Origin: Streptomyces marinisediminis
GTDB lineage: Bacteria > Actinomycetota > Actinomycetes > Streptomycetales > Streptomycetaceae
Assembly (NCBI RefSeq): GCF_026262575.1
Contig: NZ_JAPKFL010000002.1
Span: forward strand, 235,953 to 299,952
Length of the DNA: 64,000 nt
Direction: 5' to 3'
Both the position numbers and the translations under genes were made by a program. The notes beneath the pieces are model-generated. The model was given only the letters and a program-made list of their open reading frames with translations, had not been told where the DNA came from and did not search any database. This document shows positions 7,840-17,334 of the stretch, piece after piece. Numbering within the stretch: the stretch's first letter is position 1; every line of letters begins with the position of its first letter.

Positions 7840-8922
7840 TCACTCCGGCAGGGGGCCGCGCACCGCGCGGGCGAGCCGGGTGGCGGCCGCGGCGCGCGGA
7901 CGGCTGTCGGGCCGGTCGGGGCGCACCGGGTGCACGGTGGTCGCCAGCAGGACGAGGAAGGTGCCGGTGGCCCGGTCCAGCACCAGGCTGGTGCCGGTGA
8001 AGCCGGTGTGGCCCGCCGCGCCGCGCCCGGCCAGCTCGCCCATGAACCACGGCTGGTCGACGGCGAAGCCCAGCCCGGGGGCGTCCAGCAGCAGGGCGAC
8101 GGAGTCCGGGCGCAGCACGGGGCCGCCGCCGGACAGCAGCGCCCGGCACAGCACGGCCAGGTCCCGCGCGGTGCCGAACAGCCCCGCGTGGCCGGTGACG
8201 CCGCCGAGCGCGTGCGCGTTCTCGTCGTGCACGACGCCGCGCAGCGGGCCCCGGTCGGCCTTGGCGCGGGGCCGCCGCTGGTCCTCGGTGGCGGCGGCGT
8301 GCGGCACCGGCCCGAACCCGGTGTGCGCCATGCCGAGCGGCCCGGTGACCTCCGCGCGCACGAGCGCGTCGAGCCGGGCCCCGGTGACCCGCTCCAGCAG
8401 CCGCCCCAGGGCGAGGAAGCCGAGGTCGGAGTAGCAGGTGCCGGTACGGGTGAGCGGCTGGCGCCACAGCAGGTCCCAGCCGTGGCCGTCGTGGAAGGGC
8501 AGCTCGGGCGCGAGCCCGGAGGTGTGCGTGAGCAGGTCGCGCACCGTGACGCGGTCCTTGCCCGCGGCGCCGAACTCCGGCAGGTGGCGCGCGACGGGGG
8601 CGTCCAGCCCGAGCTCGCCGCGCTCCACCTGCCGCACGGTGAGCACGGCGGTGACGAGCTTGGTGAGCGAGGCCAGGTCGAACGGCGTGTCCGTGCGCAC
8701 CGGCTCGGGGTCGGCGGCCCGGGCACCGGCGGCGGTCCAGCGCACCGCCCAGCCCGCGGCGTGCTCGACGGCCAGGTAGGGGCCGCGCCCGGCCGCCACC
8801 ACCGCGCCGCCGCACCAGCCCCGGGCCGGGAGGGCGTCCACCTCGCGCACGAGGGCGGCCAGCTCCCCGGCGTCGAGCCCGGCCCGCGCGGGGGCGGCCG
8901 GGGTCAGGACGGGTGGCGCCAC
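7840..8922 (-). CDS. Beta-lactamase/DD-peptidase-fold serine hydrolase
   Basis: 360 residues from GTG 8922, overlapping the end of the efflux gene by 19 bases. The class C fold motifs are in place: SLTK (nucleophile Ser and Lys), YSDLG (in place of YxN) and HTGFTG (in place of KTG). There is no clear signal peptide, so it may act in the cytosol as an esterase or amidase rather than on peptidoglycan. GGGGATG lies about 8 bases before the GTG. Translational coupling to the MFS gene is likely. The substrate is unknown. Confidence 0.85.
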   Translation of the reverse strand: MAPPVLTPAAPARAGLDAGELAALVREVDALPARGWCGGAVVAAGRGPYLAVEHAAGWAVRWTAAGARAADPEPVRTDTPFDLASLTKLVTAVLTVRQVERGELGLDAPVARHLPEFGAAGKDRVTVRDLLTHTSGLAPELPFHDGHGWDLLWRQPLTRTGTCYSDLGFLALGRLLERVTGARLDALVRAEVTGPLGMAHTGFGPVPHAAATEDQRRPRAKADRGPLRGVVHDENAHALGGVTGHAGLFGTARDLAVLCRALLSGGGPVLRPDSVALLLDAPGLGFAVDQPWFMGELAGRGAAGHTGFTGTSLVLDRATGTFLVLLATTVHPVRPDRPDSRPRAAAATRLARAVRGPLPE

Positions 8923-10307
8923 GGCCGGCACATCCCCACGAAGCAGCCGCCCGCCAGGACCAGGGTGGCGAGCTGGACGAGCGCCATCGGCACCGCGGTG
9001 TGCTCGCCGGCGACGCCCACCAGCGGCGAGGCGACGGCGCCGATGAGGAACTGCGAGGTGCCCAGCAGCGCCGAGGCCGACCCGGCCGCGTGCGGCGCGC
9101 GCTGCAACCCCTGGGAGTTGGCGTTGGGCAGCACCAGCGCCATGCCTGACATGAGCACGAACAGCCCGCCCGCGATCGGCACCAGCCCCACCTCGCCGAA
9201 CACCCCGGCCGTCAGCAGCAGCAGGACGACGGCGGCGACGGTGGTGACACCGAGCCCGACGAGCAGCACGCGGTCCAGCCGCACCCGGCCGACGAGCACC
9301 TTGCCGTTGAGCTGGCCCACGGCGACGAGGCCGACGGAGTTGACCATGAACAGCAGGCTGAACGTCTGCGGGGAGGCGCCGTAGATCTCCTGCACGACGA
9401 ACGGGGAGGCGGCGATGTAGGCGAACAGCGCGGCGAAGGCGAGCGAGCCGGTGAGCAGGTAGCCGCTGAAGACCCGGTCGGCCAGCAGCGTCCGCATGGT
9501 CCGCAGCGCGTGCCCCAGGCCACCGCCGTGCCGGGCGGCCGGCGGCAGCGTCTCCGGCAGCCAGCGCACGGTGACCAGGGTCAGCACGACGCCGAGCCCG
9601 GCGAGGATGAGGAAGATGCCGCGCCAGTCGGTGAAGTGCATCACCTGAGCGCCGAGCACCGGCGCCAGCACGGGGGCGACGCCGGAGACCAGCAGGAGAG
9701 TGGAGAAGAAGCGGGCCATGGCGAGCCCGTCGAACAGGTCGCGGACGACGGCGCGGGCGATGACGATGGCCGCCGCCCCGGCCAGCCCCTGGAGCAGCCG
9801 GAAGGCGGTCAGCGCCTCGACCGTGGGCGCGAACGCGCAGGCGGCGCTGGCGGCCACGTAGCAGACCATGCCCGCCAGCAGCGGGCGGCGGCGGCCGAAC
9901 CGGTCGCTCATCGGACCGACGACCACCTGGCCGAGCGCGAGGCCGAGCAGGCAGGTGGTGAGGGTGAGCTGCACCTGGGCCGCCGGGCTGCCGAAGGCCG
10001 CGCCGACCTCGGGCAGTGCGGGCAGGTACATGTCCATCGACAGCGGTGGCAGGGCGGTGAGGCTGCCCAGGACGAGGGTCAGCAGCAGTCCGGCGCGCTG
10101 CCGCCGGGTGAGCTGCGGGGCGGTGGGGGGAGCCGCCGAGGAGGCGACGACGGCCTCGGAGGCGGGGGCCTCGACGGGGCCGCGCGGCCCGGGGAGGAGG
10201 GGGTCGTCGGCGGTCGGCGCGGCCCGGGGGGACCGGACGGGTCGGGTCGACGGGGCGGACGGGGTGGACGGGGCGGACGAGCAGGAGGACGGCCCTGAGT
10301 CGGACAT
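8904..10307 (-). CDS. Bcr/CflA-type multidrug efflux MFS transporter
   Basis: 467 residues. A proton-driven drug/H+ antiporter of the inner membrane with about 12 helices. The N-terminal 65 residues are a disordered Ser/Pro-rich extension; transport begins near RRQRAGLLLTLVLG. The loop 2-3 motif GPMSDRFGRRRPLL is typical of MFS, and SMDMYLPALPEV is a Bcr/CflA signature. ATG 10307 has GGAGAGG just upstream. It overlaps the following hydrolase gene. An imperfect TGTT-N7-AACA dyad lies at 10325-10339, just above the start, and could be an operator. Confidence 0.88.
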   Translation of the reverse strand: MSDSGPSSCSSAPSTPSAPSTRPVRSPRAAPTADDPLLPGPRGPVEAPASEAVVASSAAPPTAPQLTRRQRAGLLLTLVLGSLTALPPLSMDMYLPALPEVGAAFGSPAAQVQLTLTTCLLGLALGQVVVGPMSDRFGRRRPLLAGMVCYVAASAACAFAPTVEALTAFRLLQGLAGAAAIVIARAVVRDLFDGLAMARFFSTLLLVSGVAPVLAPVLGAQVMHFTDWRGIFLILAGLGVVLTLVTVRWLPETLPPAARHGGGLGHALRTMRTLLADRVFSGYLLTGSLAFAALFAYIAASPFVVQEIYGASPQTFSLLFMVNSVGLVAVGQLNGKVLVGRVRLDRVLLVGLGVTTVAAVVLLLLTAGVFGEVGLVPIAGGLFVLMSGMALVLPNANSQGLQRAPHAAGSASALLGTSQFLIGAVASPLVGVAGEHTAVPMALVQLATLVLAGGCFVGMCRPWRHPS

Positions 10308-10324
10308 GCACCTCTCCGGGAGAT

Positions 10325-10339
10325 TGTTGACGGCTAACA
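10325..10339. promoter_or_regulatory. Imperfect TGTT-N7-AACA dyad before the efflux gene
   Basis: TGTT (10325-10328) and AACA (10336-10339) are inverted around seven bases, 18 bases above the efflux start codon. The size suits a MarR- or TetR-type operator, but no cognate regulator gene is adjacent. Weak evidence. Confidence 0.25.
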
Positions 10340-10386
10340 CATTCTCCCAGCCTCCCCGAGCGCCCCGCCCCTGCCCCACCCCAGCA

Positions 10387-10420
10387 CCGCCCCGCCCTGC
10401 CCGGAGGCAGGGCGGGGCGG
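10387..10420 (-). terminator. Perfect 15-bp terminator after phoD
   Basis: CCGCCCCGCCCTGCC (10387-10401) pairs exactly with 10406-10420 around a 4-nt loop. It lies 50 bases past the phoD stop and before the efflux gene start, so it separates the two units. It is the strongest hairpin seen in this part of the window. Confidence 0.85.
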
Positions 10421-10469
10421 GCGCGGAGCCGGTGGACCGGGGCCGGGAGCGGCCCGCCCCCGGCCGGGA

Positions 10470-12098
10470 TCAGGCCCGGCGCAGACCCGGGCGGCCCGCC
10501 GCGGAGACGAGGGTCGCCGCCGTGCCGATCGGCGCGCCGGGCGTCGTCACGCCGCTGACCGTGCGGTAGTCGGCGCGCAGCTCGCGCTCGTCCAGCGTGA
10601 GCAGCACGTAGCCCCGGCGGCCGTCGTAGAAGGCCAGGTGCGGGTTGGCGGCGGTGAGCGTTTCCCAGTTGGCGGGACGCTCGGCGCCGTCGCCGCCGCT
10701 GGAGATGGAGGACGTGACGACCTCCACACCGGCGGTGCGGGAGGCGGGGTCGTCGGCGTCGCGCTTGATGTCGAGGCCGTAGTGGACGTGGACGTCGCCG
10801 GTGAGGACGGCCAGGTTGTCGATCCCGGCGTCCTCGGCGGCCCGCAGCACCCGCTCGCGGGCGCCGGGGTAGCCGTCCCAGGAGTCCATGGACAGCGGGG
10901 AGGGTTCGGCCACCCGGTTGCGGCGGCGGGCGAAGACCACCTGCTGCGCGAGCACGTTCCAGGTGGCCCGGGAGCGGCGCCAGCCGTCGGCGAGCCAGCG
11001 CTCCTGCGCCGGGCCGAGCATCTGCCGCGCGGGGTCCAGCGACTCGGGCGTGGGCAGCTTCCAGCCGTCGCCGTTGGCCTGGTTGTCGCGGTACTGCCGG
11101 GTGTCGAGCACGTCGATCTGGGCCAGCGAACCGAAGTGCAGCCGCCGGTACAGCCGCAGGTCGGGCCCGGAGGGACGCTGGGGCCGGCGCAGCGGCATGT
11201 TCTCCCAGTAGGCCCGGTAGGCGGCGGCGCGCCGGATGAGGAACTCCTCCGGCGGCACGCTGTTCTCCGGGTTCTCGTCCGCGTAGTTGTTCTCCGTCTC
11301 GTGGTCGTCCCAGGTGACGATCCACGGGTGGGCGGCGTGCGCGGCCTGGAGGTCGGCGTCGCCCTTGTAGAGGGAGTAGCGCAGCCGGTAGTCCTCCAGG
11401 GTGACGGTCTCGCGGTCGAGGATCGCCGGGAGCCGCCGGTCGCCGGTGTAACGGCGGGCGCCCGCGGCGGCGCCGACGGGGTACTCGTAGAGGTAGTCGC
11501 CCAGGTGCAGCACGGCGTCGACGTCCGGCTCGGCGGCGAGGTGCCGGTAGGCGGTGTAGTAGCCCTGGTCGTAGCGCTGGCAGGAGGCGAGCGCGAAGCG
11601 GAGCTGGTCGACGCCGCCGGCCGGGGCGGTGCGGGTGCGGCCGACGGGGCTGAGGTGGCCCCCGGCGCGGAAGCGGAAGTAGTAGTCGGTGCCCGGCCGC
11701 AGGCCGCGCGGCTCGGCGTGGACGGCGTGGTGGAACTCCGGGTGCGCGAGGTGCGTGCCCCGGCGTTCGACGCGGCGGAACCGGGCGTCGCGCGCCAGCT
11801 CCCAGTGCACGGGCACCGGGCGGGCGGGCAGACCGCCGTCGGGCTGGAACGGCTCGGGGGCCAGCCGCGTCCACAGCACGACGGAGTCCGGCAGCGGATC
11901 GCCGGACGCGACGCCGAGGGTGAACGGCTCGGCCCGCAGCCTGGTCTCCCGGGCGGCGGGGGCGGCGTGGGCGGACTGGGGCAGGTTCGTGCCGAAGGCG
12001 AGGGCCGCCGCGGCACCGGAGACGGTCAGGAACCGGCGGCGGCCCAGGTGGCGGGCGGCGGCTCGGAGTTCGTGGTCTGCGCTCCCGGAGTGCGTCAT
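10470..12098 (-). CDS. phoD: Alkaline phosphatase D, Tat-exported
   Basis: 542 residues. A secreted metallophosphatase/phosphodiesterase that frees phosphate outside the cell. The N-terminus has a twin-arginine signal (RRRFLTVSG, residues 20-28) ending near AHAAP. Metal- and phosphate-binding motifs are present: [34 protein letters not shown] and [10 protein letters not shown]. The length and the ASGDP segment after the signal match PhoD. ATG 12098 gives the Tat signal. Expression would be expected under PhoP control, but I do not see a clear PHO box in the 111-bp divergent gap to the SDR gene. Confidence 0.93.
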   Translation of the reverse strand: MTHSGSADHELRAAARHLGRRRFLTVSGAAAALAFGTNLPQSAHAAPAARETRLRAEPFTLGVASGDPLPDSVVLWTRLAPEPFQPDGGLPARPVPVHWELARDARFRRVERRGTHLAHPEFHHAVHAEPRGLRPGTDYYFRFRAGGHLSPVGRTRTAPAGGVDQLRFALASCQRYDQGYYTAYRHLAAEPDVDAVLHLGDYLYEYPVGAAAGARRYTGDRRLPAILDRETVTLEDYRLRYSLYKGDADLQAAHAAHPWIVTWDDHETENNYADENPENSVPPEEFLIRRAAAYRAYWENMPLRRPQRPSGPDLRLYRRLHFGSLAQIDVLDTRQYRDNQANGDGWKLPTPESLDPARQMLGPAQERWLADGWRRSRATWNVLAQQVVFARRRNRVAEPSPLSMDSWDGYPGARERVLRAAEDAGIDNLAVLTGDVHVHYGLDIKRDADDPASRTAGVEVVTSSISSGGDGAERPANWETLTAANPHLAFYDGRRGYVLLTLDERELRADYRTVSGVTTPGAPIGTAATLVSAAGRPGLRRA

Positions 12099-12209
12099 GG
12101 CGCCGAGTGCACCGCGCGCGCACGGCACCTGGTTGGCGCGTACGCGACACAGTGGTGGCCATCGGATGACGGCCCGCGCCACCCCGTACCCGTGGCGTAC
12201 GCTGCGGAC

Positions 12210-13025
12210 ATGACGGACGTCAACGAAACGTTGAACGACGGCCGGACGGCCCCGGCGGTCCCGGCGCGCAGCGCCGTGGTGACGGGCGCGGGCTCGGGCA
12301 TCGGCCGCGCGGTCGCCCTCGCGCTGGCCTCCGCTGGCTGGGCGGTGACGCTCGCCGGGCGCCGGGCCCAGGCGCTGGCCGAGACCGCCGCCCTGCTGGA
12401 CGACGCGGCCGGGTCCGCGGCGGCCGGCCCGGTGGCGGCCGTCCCCACCGACGTCACCGACCCCGCGTCCGTCCGCGCGCTGTTCGCCACCGCCCGGGAG
12501 CGCTTCGGCCGGGTGGACCTGCTGTTCAACAACGCGGGCACCTTCGGCCCCGCGGTGCCCCCTGACGAGCTGTCGCACGCCGACTGGTCGGCGGTGGTCG
12601 CGGTGAACCTCACCGGCGCGTTCCTGTGCGCCCAGGCGGCGTTCCGGACGATGAAGGAGCAGTCGCCCCGGGGTGGCCGCATCATCAACAACGGCTCCGT
12701 CTCGGCGCACAGCCCACGCCCGCACTCGGTCGCGTACACCGCCACGAAGCACGCGGTGACGGGCCTGACGAAGTCGCTGTCCCTGGACGGCCGCCCGCAC
12801 CGCATCGCCTGCGGGCAGATCGACGTCGGCAACGCGGCCACCGAGATGACGGCGCGCATGCGCACCGGCACCCTCCAGGCCGACGGCTCCACCGCCGTCG
12901 AACCGGTGATGGACGCCGCCGACGTCGCCCGCACCGTGCTCCACATGGCGGAGCTGCCCCTGGAGGCCAACGTCCAGTTCGCCACGGTCCTGGCGACCGG
13001 CATGCCCTACGTCGGCCGGGGCTGA
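12210..13025 (+). CDS. Short-chain dehydrogenase/reductase
   Basis: 271 residues from ATG 12210. A classical SDR: the cofactor motif [12 protein letters not shown] near residue 25, NNAG around residue 108, catalytic Ser in NGSVSAHSP and Tyr-Lys in [13 protein letters not shown] after strand 2 suggests NADP preference. The C-terminal [12 protein letters not shown] and [17 protein letters not shown] match SDRs often found as stand-alone genes in Streptomyces. It is divergent from phoD and followed by a strong terminator, so it is monocistronic. The substrate cannot be inferred. Confidence 0.88.
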   Translation: MTDVNETLNDGRTAPAVPARSAVVTGAGSGIGRAVALALASAGWAVTLAGRRAQALAETAALLDDAAGSAAAGPVAAVPTDVTDPASVRALFATARERFGRVDLLFNNAGTFGPAVPPDELSHADWSAVVAVNLTGAFLCAQAAFRTMKEQSPRGGRIINNGSVSAHSPRPHSVAYTATKHAVTGLTKSLSLDGRPHRIACGQIDVGNAATEMTARMRTGTLQADGSTAVEPVMDAADVARTVLHMAELPLEANVQFATVLATGMPYVGRG

Positions 13026-13049
13026 CCCCCCGGACGACGCGGAGGCCCC

Positions 13050-13076
13050 GCCCCGGCCGCGCGGTGCGGCCGGGGC
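13050..13076 (+). terminator. Terminator after the SDR gene
   Basis: An 11-bp perfect stem (13050-13060 with 13066-13076) with a 5-nt loop, starting 25 bases after the SDR stop. The rest of the 273-bp gap to the next gene is low-complexity GC-rich spacer in which I see nothing else. Confidence 0.65.
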
Positions 13077-13298
13077 GCACGGCGTCCCCCGGGCGCGTGA
13101 GCCGTGCGGCGCCGACGGCCCGCCCGGCGCGCCCCGGCCCCGCGGCCCGGGCGGCGCCGACGGCACGGGCGGCCCCCTCCCGCCGCACGGCGCGGCCGGG
13201 GCCGACGGCGCGGTCCGGCCGGGTCCGTCGTACGGCGCGCGGCACGTTCGGCCGCCTCCGGCATGCGCGAGCGGCCCGGACGTGCGCAGGGTGGAGGC

Positions 13299-13544
13299 AT
13301 GGACGCGCGAAACCCGGACGAGACGCGGTACCGGGTCGTGGTCGGTTCCTTCGGCGACGACCACGGCTACCGGCTCGTGTGGCTGCGCGGCGTCGGCTGG
13401 GAACCGCTGACGGAGGAGGAGCTCGAGCCCCGCGTGCGCGAGGTCTTCCCCGGCATCGACATGGCCGACCCCGAGCAGGTCCACTGGGTCGACCGCGAGG
13501 AGGCGTGGCCCGCCGCCTGGCACCCGGAGCGCGACGAGGGCTGA
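13299..13544 (+). CDS. Small conserved hypothetical protein
   Basis: 81 residues from ATG 13299; soluble, acidic and Trp-rich (RLVWLRGVGWEPLTEEEL, VHWVDREEAW), with no membrane or export signal. Similar short proteins occur in other Streptomyces but I know of no function. GGAGG is present but only 1-2 bases from the ATG; no better start exists, since longer readings are arginine-rich nonsense. It is convergent with phzF, with a palindromic GC stretch between the stops. Confidence 0.65.
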   Translation: MDARNPDETRYRVVVGSFGDDHGYRLVWLRGVGWEPLTEEELEPRVREVFPGIDMADPEQVHWVDREEAWPAAWHPERDEG

Positions 13545-13580
13545 GCCCCGGGCGCCGCGGCGCCGGGCCCCCGCGCCGCG

Positions 13581-14492
13581 TCAGGGCAGGCGGACGGCGG
13601 TGCCGGAGACGTGCACGCGCGGGTCCCCCTGGCGCAGTTCGACGGCCAGCACCGCCGGGCGGCCCATGTCCACGCCCTGGTGCAGGGTCAGGGAGGCGGT
13701 GTCCGGCACGAGGCCGAGTTCGCGCAGGTAACCGCCGAGCGCGGCGGCGGCGGCACCCGTGGCCGGGTCCTCCACCACCCCGCCGACCGGGAACGGGTCG
13801 CGCACGTGGAACACCGTGGCGTCGCCCGCGTCCCGCCACGTGAGCTGGAGCGTGGTGAGGTCCCGGCGCAGCATGAGCGCCTTCAGCCGCTCGACGTCGT
13901 AACTCAGCGCCGCGAGCCGCTCCCGCGTGGCGGCGGCCAGCACCAGGTGGCGGGCGCCGGCGAAGGCGACACGCGGCGGCAGCGCGGGGTCCAGCTCCTC
14001 CGGCCGCCAGCCCAGCGCGGCCAGCGCCTCGGCCACGTCCGGCGCGGCGATCGCCTCCGTGGTCGCCGGCACGCTGGAGAGCGTGGCCCGCAGCTCCCCG
14101 GAGGCCGTGCGGGCCACGGTGACGGGCACCGCCCCCACCGGCGTACTGAACACCAGCTCCCCGGGCCCCGCGCGCTCGGCCAGCGCCACCGCGGCGGCCA
14201 CCGTCGCGTGCCCGCAGAACGGCACCTCCGCGAGCGGGCTGAAGTAGCGCACCGCGAAGTGCCGGCCCTCCGGCGCCGTCGGCTCGCCCGGCGCCCCGGG
14301 GTGCGCTGGCGGTGGCGCCAGGAACGCCGTCTCCGAGTACCCGACCTCGGCCGCGACGGCGAGCATCGCGGCCGTGTCCATCCCGGCCGCGTCCAGCACG
14401 ACCCCGGCCGGGTTCCCCCCGTCCGGCGTCGCCGAGAAGGCCGTGTAGCGCAGCACCTCGGTGCGCTCGCGTTCGCTGTGCTCGTTCCCCAT
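13581..14492 (-). CDS. PhzF-family isomerase/epimerase
   Basis: 303 residues. A diaminopimelate-epimerase fold built of two similar halves. PhzF itself isomerises a phenazine precursor, but most family members, including stand-alone ones like this, have unknown substrates. Visible features are the N-terminal AFSATPDGGNPAGVVL, the catalytic Glu in GYSETAFL, FAVRYFSP, PFCGHATVA and the C-terminal DPATGAAAAALGGYL. ATG 14492 was chosen over a 14-codon longer version. No phenazine genes are nearby. Confidence 0.87.
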   Translation of the reverse strand: MGNEHSERERTEVLRYTAFSATPDGGNPAGVVLDAAGMDTAAMLAVAAEVGYSETAFLAPPPAHPGAPGEPTAPEGRHFAVRYFSPLAEVPFCGHATVAAAVALAERAGPGELVFSTPVGAVPVTVARTASGELRATLSSVPATTEAIAAPDVAEALAALGWRPEELDPALPPRVAFAGARHLVLAAATRERLAALSYDVERLKALMLRRDLTTLQLTWRDAGDATVFHVRDPFPVGGVVEDPATGAAAAALGGYLRELGLVPDTASLTLHQGVDMGRPAVLAVELRQGDPRVHVSGTAVRLP

Positions 14493-14571
14493 GCAGGCGC
14501 CAACCGGCCACCCCCGCAGGGTATTCCGCCCCACCCCTCGAGGCCGGACGCCGCGCGGGCGCGGAACGACC

Positions 14572-14605
14572 GGAAGCCGCCACCGGCGTCGCGGTGGCGG
14601 CTTCC
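14572..14605 (-). terminator. Terminator after the LysM transglycosylase gene
   Basis: A 13-bp perfect stem (14572-14584 with 14593-14605) with an 8-nt loop, about 60 bases past the transglycosylase stop and upstream of the phzF start. Confidence 0.75.
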
Positions 14606-14666
14606 GCCCGGCCCCGCCGACCGGCCGCCGGGGGGCAGACGGGCGGCCGACGGGTCGGCGAACGGC

Positions 14667-15419
14667 TCAGTAGGGACCGAAGACGTTGTCGATGGAGCCG
14701 TAGCGGTCGGCCGCGTAGTTGCAGGCCGCCACGATGTTGGCCACCGGGTCGTACTGGTCGTGCGGGGTGCCCGCCACGTGGTAGGCGTCGAACGTCGGCT
14801 CGATGACCTGGAGCAGACCGATCGAGGGCGTGCCGTTCTGGGCGTTGATGTCCCAGTTGTTGATCGCGCTCGGGTTGCCGCTGGACTCCCGCAGGATGTT
14901 GCGGTGGATGCCCTCGTAGGTGCCCGGGATGCCGTGGGCCTCCATGATGTCGAGGGCCTCGGTGATCCAGCCGTCGAGGTTGTCGGGGTAGGTCTTGGCG
15001 GCGGCGGGCGTGGCGTCGCGCTCGGCGGACCGGCTGACGGCCCGCTCGCCCCGCCCGTCCCCGGCGGCCAGGGTGAGCTTCTGGCCCGGGCGGATCAGGT
15101 CGGGATCGGCGCCGATGGTCTCGCGGTTGGCGTCGTAGAGGGCTTCCCAACCGCCCTCGACGTCCTCGGCGGTGGCGATGGCGTGCAGGGTGTCCCCGCT
15201 GACGACGGTGTAGGCGTCCGCCGGTGCGGCGGGCGCCGCGACCACGGCGGGCGCCGCGGGCTGCTGCACGACGGACGGCGCGGGCGCGGCGTTCGCCGTG
15301 CCGGCCGCGGCGAGCGGCGCGGCGATACCGGCCCCGCCGGCGGCGAGGACGACGGAGACGCGGGAGACGTGGCGGGAGACGGGCGAAGTACGCGGGCGGC
15401 GGTGGCGACCACGGGACAT
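14667..15419 (-). CDS. Secreted LysM-SLT (lytic transglycosylase) protein
   Basis: 250 residues from ATG 15419. The N-terminus is a long Sec signal with a twin-Arg-like basic start, ending near TANAAPAP. One LysM domain follows (YTVVSGDTLHAIA to PGQKLTLAAG, about 70-118) for peptidoglycan binding. A C-terminal SLT-type domain has the catalytic Glu in ILRESSGNPSA and the GLLQVIEPTFDAY motif. It probably cuts wall glycan during growth or spore germination. It is preceded by a ydaO leader, so c-di-AMP should control its expression, as for other Streptomyces wall hydrolases. Confidence 0.92.
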   Translation of the reverse strand: MSRGRHRRPRTSPVSRHVSRVSVVLAAGGAGIAAPLAAAGTANAAPAPSVVQQPAAPAVVAAPAAPADAYTVVSGDTLHAIATAEDVEGGWEALYDANRETIGADPDLIRPGQKLTLAAGDGRGERAVSRSAERDATPAAAKTYPDNLDGWITEALDIMEAHGIPGTYEGIHRNILRESSGNPSAINNWDINAQNGTPSIGLLQVIEPTFDAYHVAGTPHDQYDPVANIVAACNYAADRYGSIDNVFGPY

Positions 15420-15433
15420 GGGTGTGTTCCTCT

Positions 15434-15622
15434 CCTACGCCTGCGAGGTGAGCTGTCGGATTCGGGCCGGAGCTGCCCGGCCATCCCCCGTACGCGTCTG
15501 CGAACGAGGCATGGCTTCACCCCAAGCCGGCCGCGCGGTGACGCGTCCGGCGCTTACCTGGTTCCCCCGCTCCTGCCGTGGCGGCTGCGGTCCTCCCCCG
15601 GCCGGGCGGCAGGACTCGGCGT
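15434..15622 (-). ncRNA. ydaO (c-di-AMP) riboswitch
   Basis: On the minus strand the leader shows the ydaO core in order: GCCGAGTCCTGCCG near 15620, CGGGGGAACCAGG, CTTGGGGTGAAGCC, then CCGAATCCGACAGCTCACC and TCGCAGGCGT just before the LysM gene. These are the conserved blocks of the class that binds c-di-AMP and normally shuts expression off when the ligand is high. The boundaries are approximate. It explains the unusually long untranslated leader of this wall hydrolase. Confidence 0.9.
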
Positions 15623-16015
15623 CCCGGCGGTGGGACCCCCGCGATGCGGTGCGGGGGCGAGGACACGAAAGCACAAGCAGGAGACGGGCGACAAGAAGCG
15701 GGGCGAAACCTGGTGCCCTTCACACAACAACCCGGGCCGCCACCTCGCGACGTTCCGCACCGGATCACTGCCGAAGGGTGAGGACCGGCCGACCCTCCAC
15801 GGGCAACCCCCCACCGCACACCGCGAACTGACGCCGCACCCACCGCACCGACCCCCCGGCGCCATTGCACCAGCACACGGTTCCGTGAACTCCGCCACAC
15901 CGCCCGGCACCCCCGCGCGAAGTGGCACACGATGAGCACTTGTTGAGCCGTTGTTGCTTATTGCCCGTTTTGCCTGCTTAGGGGCGGGTCGCGGGCGGAC
16001 GCCGGGAGGCGCGGC
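15623..16015. other. Non-coding region upstream of the ydaO leader
   Basis: About 390 bases of lower-GC sequence between the riboswitch and the methyltransferase stop. It should contain the promoter of the LysM transcription unit, but I cannot point to a convincing -10/-35 pair. No gene, repeat or RNA is recognised. Confidence 0.5.
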
Positions 16016-16777
16016 TCAGGCGGACGCCGCGGGGCGCTGGAACAGCGCGGTGTGGAGGAAGGCCGCGCCGAAGTACCCGGAGTCGGCCGGCTGCTCCCGC
16101 ATGGGCCGCAGCTCGCGCTCGGTGAGGCCGGCGAAGACGTGGCGGAGCTCCTCGGGGGTGTAGGCCAGGCCGCCATGCAGACCGGGAGCACCGGAGCCGG
16201 CGGGCGGACGCCGGTAGAGGTCGGCGTCGGACAGCTCGCAGCCCATCCGCCCGGCGGCGAAGCAGGTGAGCGCGAAGTGTCCGCCGGGGGCCAGGACGCG
16301 GTCGAGCAGCGCGAGGTAGCTGACACGGCGGTGCGGTGGCAGGTGGTGGAAGCAACCGGAGTCGTAGACCAGGTCGTACGGGCCGCGCAGCGCGGTGCCG
16401 ACGAGCGCGAAGGCGTCGCCGTGGTGCAGGCGGACGTCGGCCCCGGCCTCGCGCACGCGCTCCCCCGCCCAGGCCAGCGCCGTCGGCGAGAGGTCGACGC
16501 CGTCGACGGCGAAGCCGTGCGCCGCCAGGTGGACGGCGTTGCGCCCCGGGCCGCAGCCGAGGTCCAGCGCGCGACGGCCGGGCAGGAGACCGGCGTCCAG
16601 GTAGGCGGCGAGGTTCTCGTCCGGCTTGGCGACGAAGAACGGCACCGGGCGGTCCCGGTCGGCGTAGAACCGGTCCCACCAGTGGGCCCCTCCGGTGGTC
16701 CAGCGGTCGGCCTCCGGGGCGAACAGGCCGTCCAGCAGGGCGAGTACGTCCTCTACCGTGCGTAGCGTGCGCTCCAT
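16016..16777 (-). CDS. Class I SAM-dependent methyltransferase
   Basis: 253 residues from ATG 16777 (ATG 16795 would add six). SAM motif I is RALDLGCGPGRNAVHLA near residue 70, followed by VDGVDLSPTALAWA. The WWDRFYADRDRPVPFF segment ahead of it is typical of small-molecule methyltransferases of the thiopurine/tellurite type. GPYDLVYDSGCFHHLPPHRR marks motif II. There is no adjacent biosynthetic gene to suggest a substrate. It is alone between two long non-coding regions; neither start has a good Shine-Dalgarno. Confidence 0.85.
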   Translation of the reverse strand: MERTLRTVEDVLALLDGLFAPEADRWTTGGAHWWDRFYADRDRPVPFFVAKPDENLAAYLDAGLLPGRRALDLGCGPGRNAVHLAAHGFAVDGVDLSPTALAWAGERVREAGADVRLHHGDAFALVGTALRGPYDLVYDSGCFHHLPPHRRVSYLALLDRVLAPGGHFALTCFAAGRMGCELSDADLYRRPPAGSGAPGLHGGLAYTPEELRHVFAGLTERELRPMREQPADSGYFGAAFLHTALFQRPAASA

Positions 16778-17334
16778 GCCGGGACTGTAGGCCATCAGCC
16801 GACGAAAGCCCAGGTCAGCGCGTTCCCCCCGGGGCCGTGAGCGGCCCGGGAACGGCCCCCGCCAGGGCGGCGGGGCCGCCACCCGGGGACCACCGCGGCC
16901 GCCCGTCCAGCCCCCGCCCAGCGGTTCCGCCGGGCCCTTCCGCCGCGCCGCGTGACGGACCTTCCCCACGGCCGCCGCCCGCGTGCCCGCGCGGGCGGCG
17001 GTGGGCAGCGCTCCGGGTGTGCCCTGCGGTGCCGGGCCGCGGCGTCGCGGCCCGCGATCGCGCCCGGGGTGGCTTCCCCCTGCTGCGGCACACCTTCGCC
17101 CCCGTGGTGCCTCACACCGGTCAGACTCCGCCCGATGGGGCAAAGTGGCTGGGCCGCGGCGATCCGGCGCTCCGCACTCAGGACGTACATCCACTTCATG
17201 CCGCAGTCGGGCCAGAAGGGGAGGGAGGCGCCGGGGCAGGGGCTCGCTGACGGCTGATTCGCCCCAAACTCTCCCCGGGGGCGCCCGGGCTCCCGGCGGA
17301 GGCCGTTTTGCCAACGCCAGTGGGGCGGGCGGCA
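16778..17334. other. Non-coding region between methyltransferase gene and rnpB
   Basis: About 550 bases. It contains several GC hairpins, for example around 16979-17010, and a minus-strand frame beginning MKWMYVLSAERR near 17200 that I do not recognise and do not call. It may include the 3' trailer of rnpB. No convincing gene is seen. Confidence 0.4.

Noticed and set aside
8904..12162. A very long frame (1440 codons, minus strand) running from the serine hydrolase back through phoD
   Set aside because: Only its last 360 codons are a real protein; the rest is Arg/Pro-rich shadow of the efflux and phoD genes in another frame, as GC-rich DNA often gives.
12685..15150. 821-codon minus-strand frame across the SDR, hypothetical and PhzF genes
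   Set aside because: Composition is Arg/Pro/Gly nonsense and it covers real genes with clear motifs on either strand.
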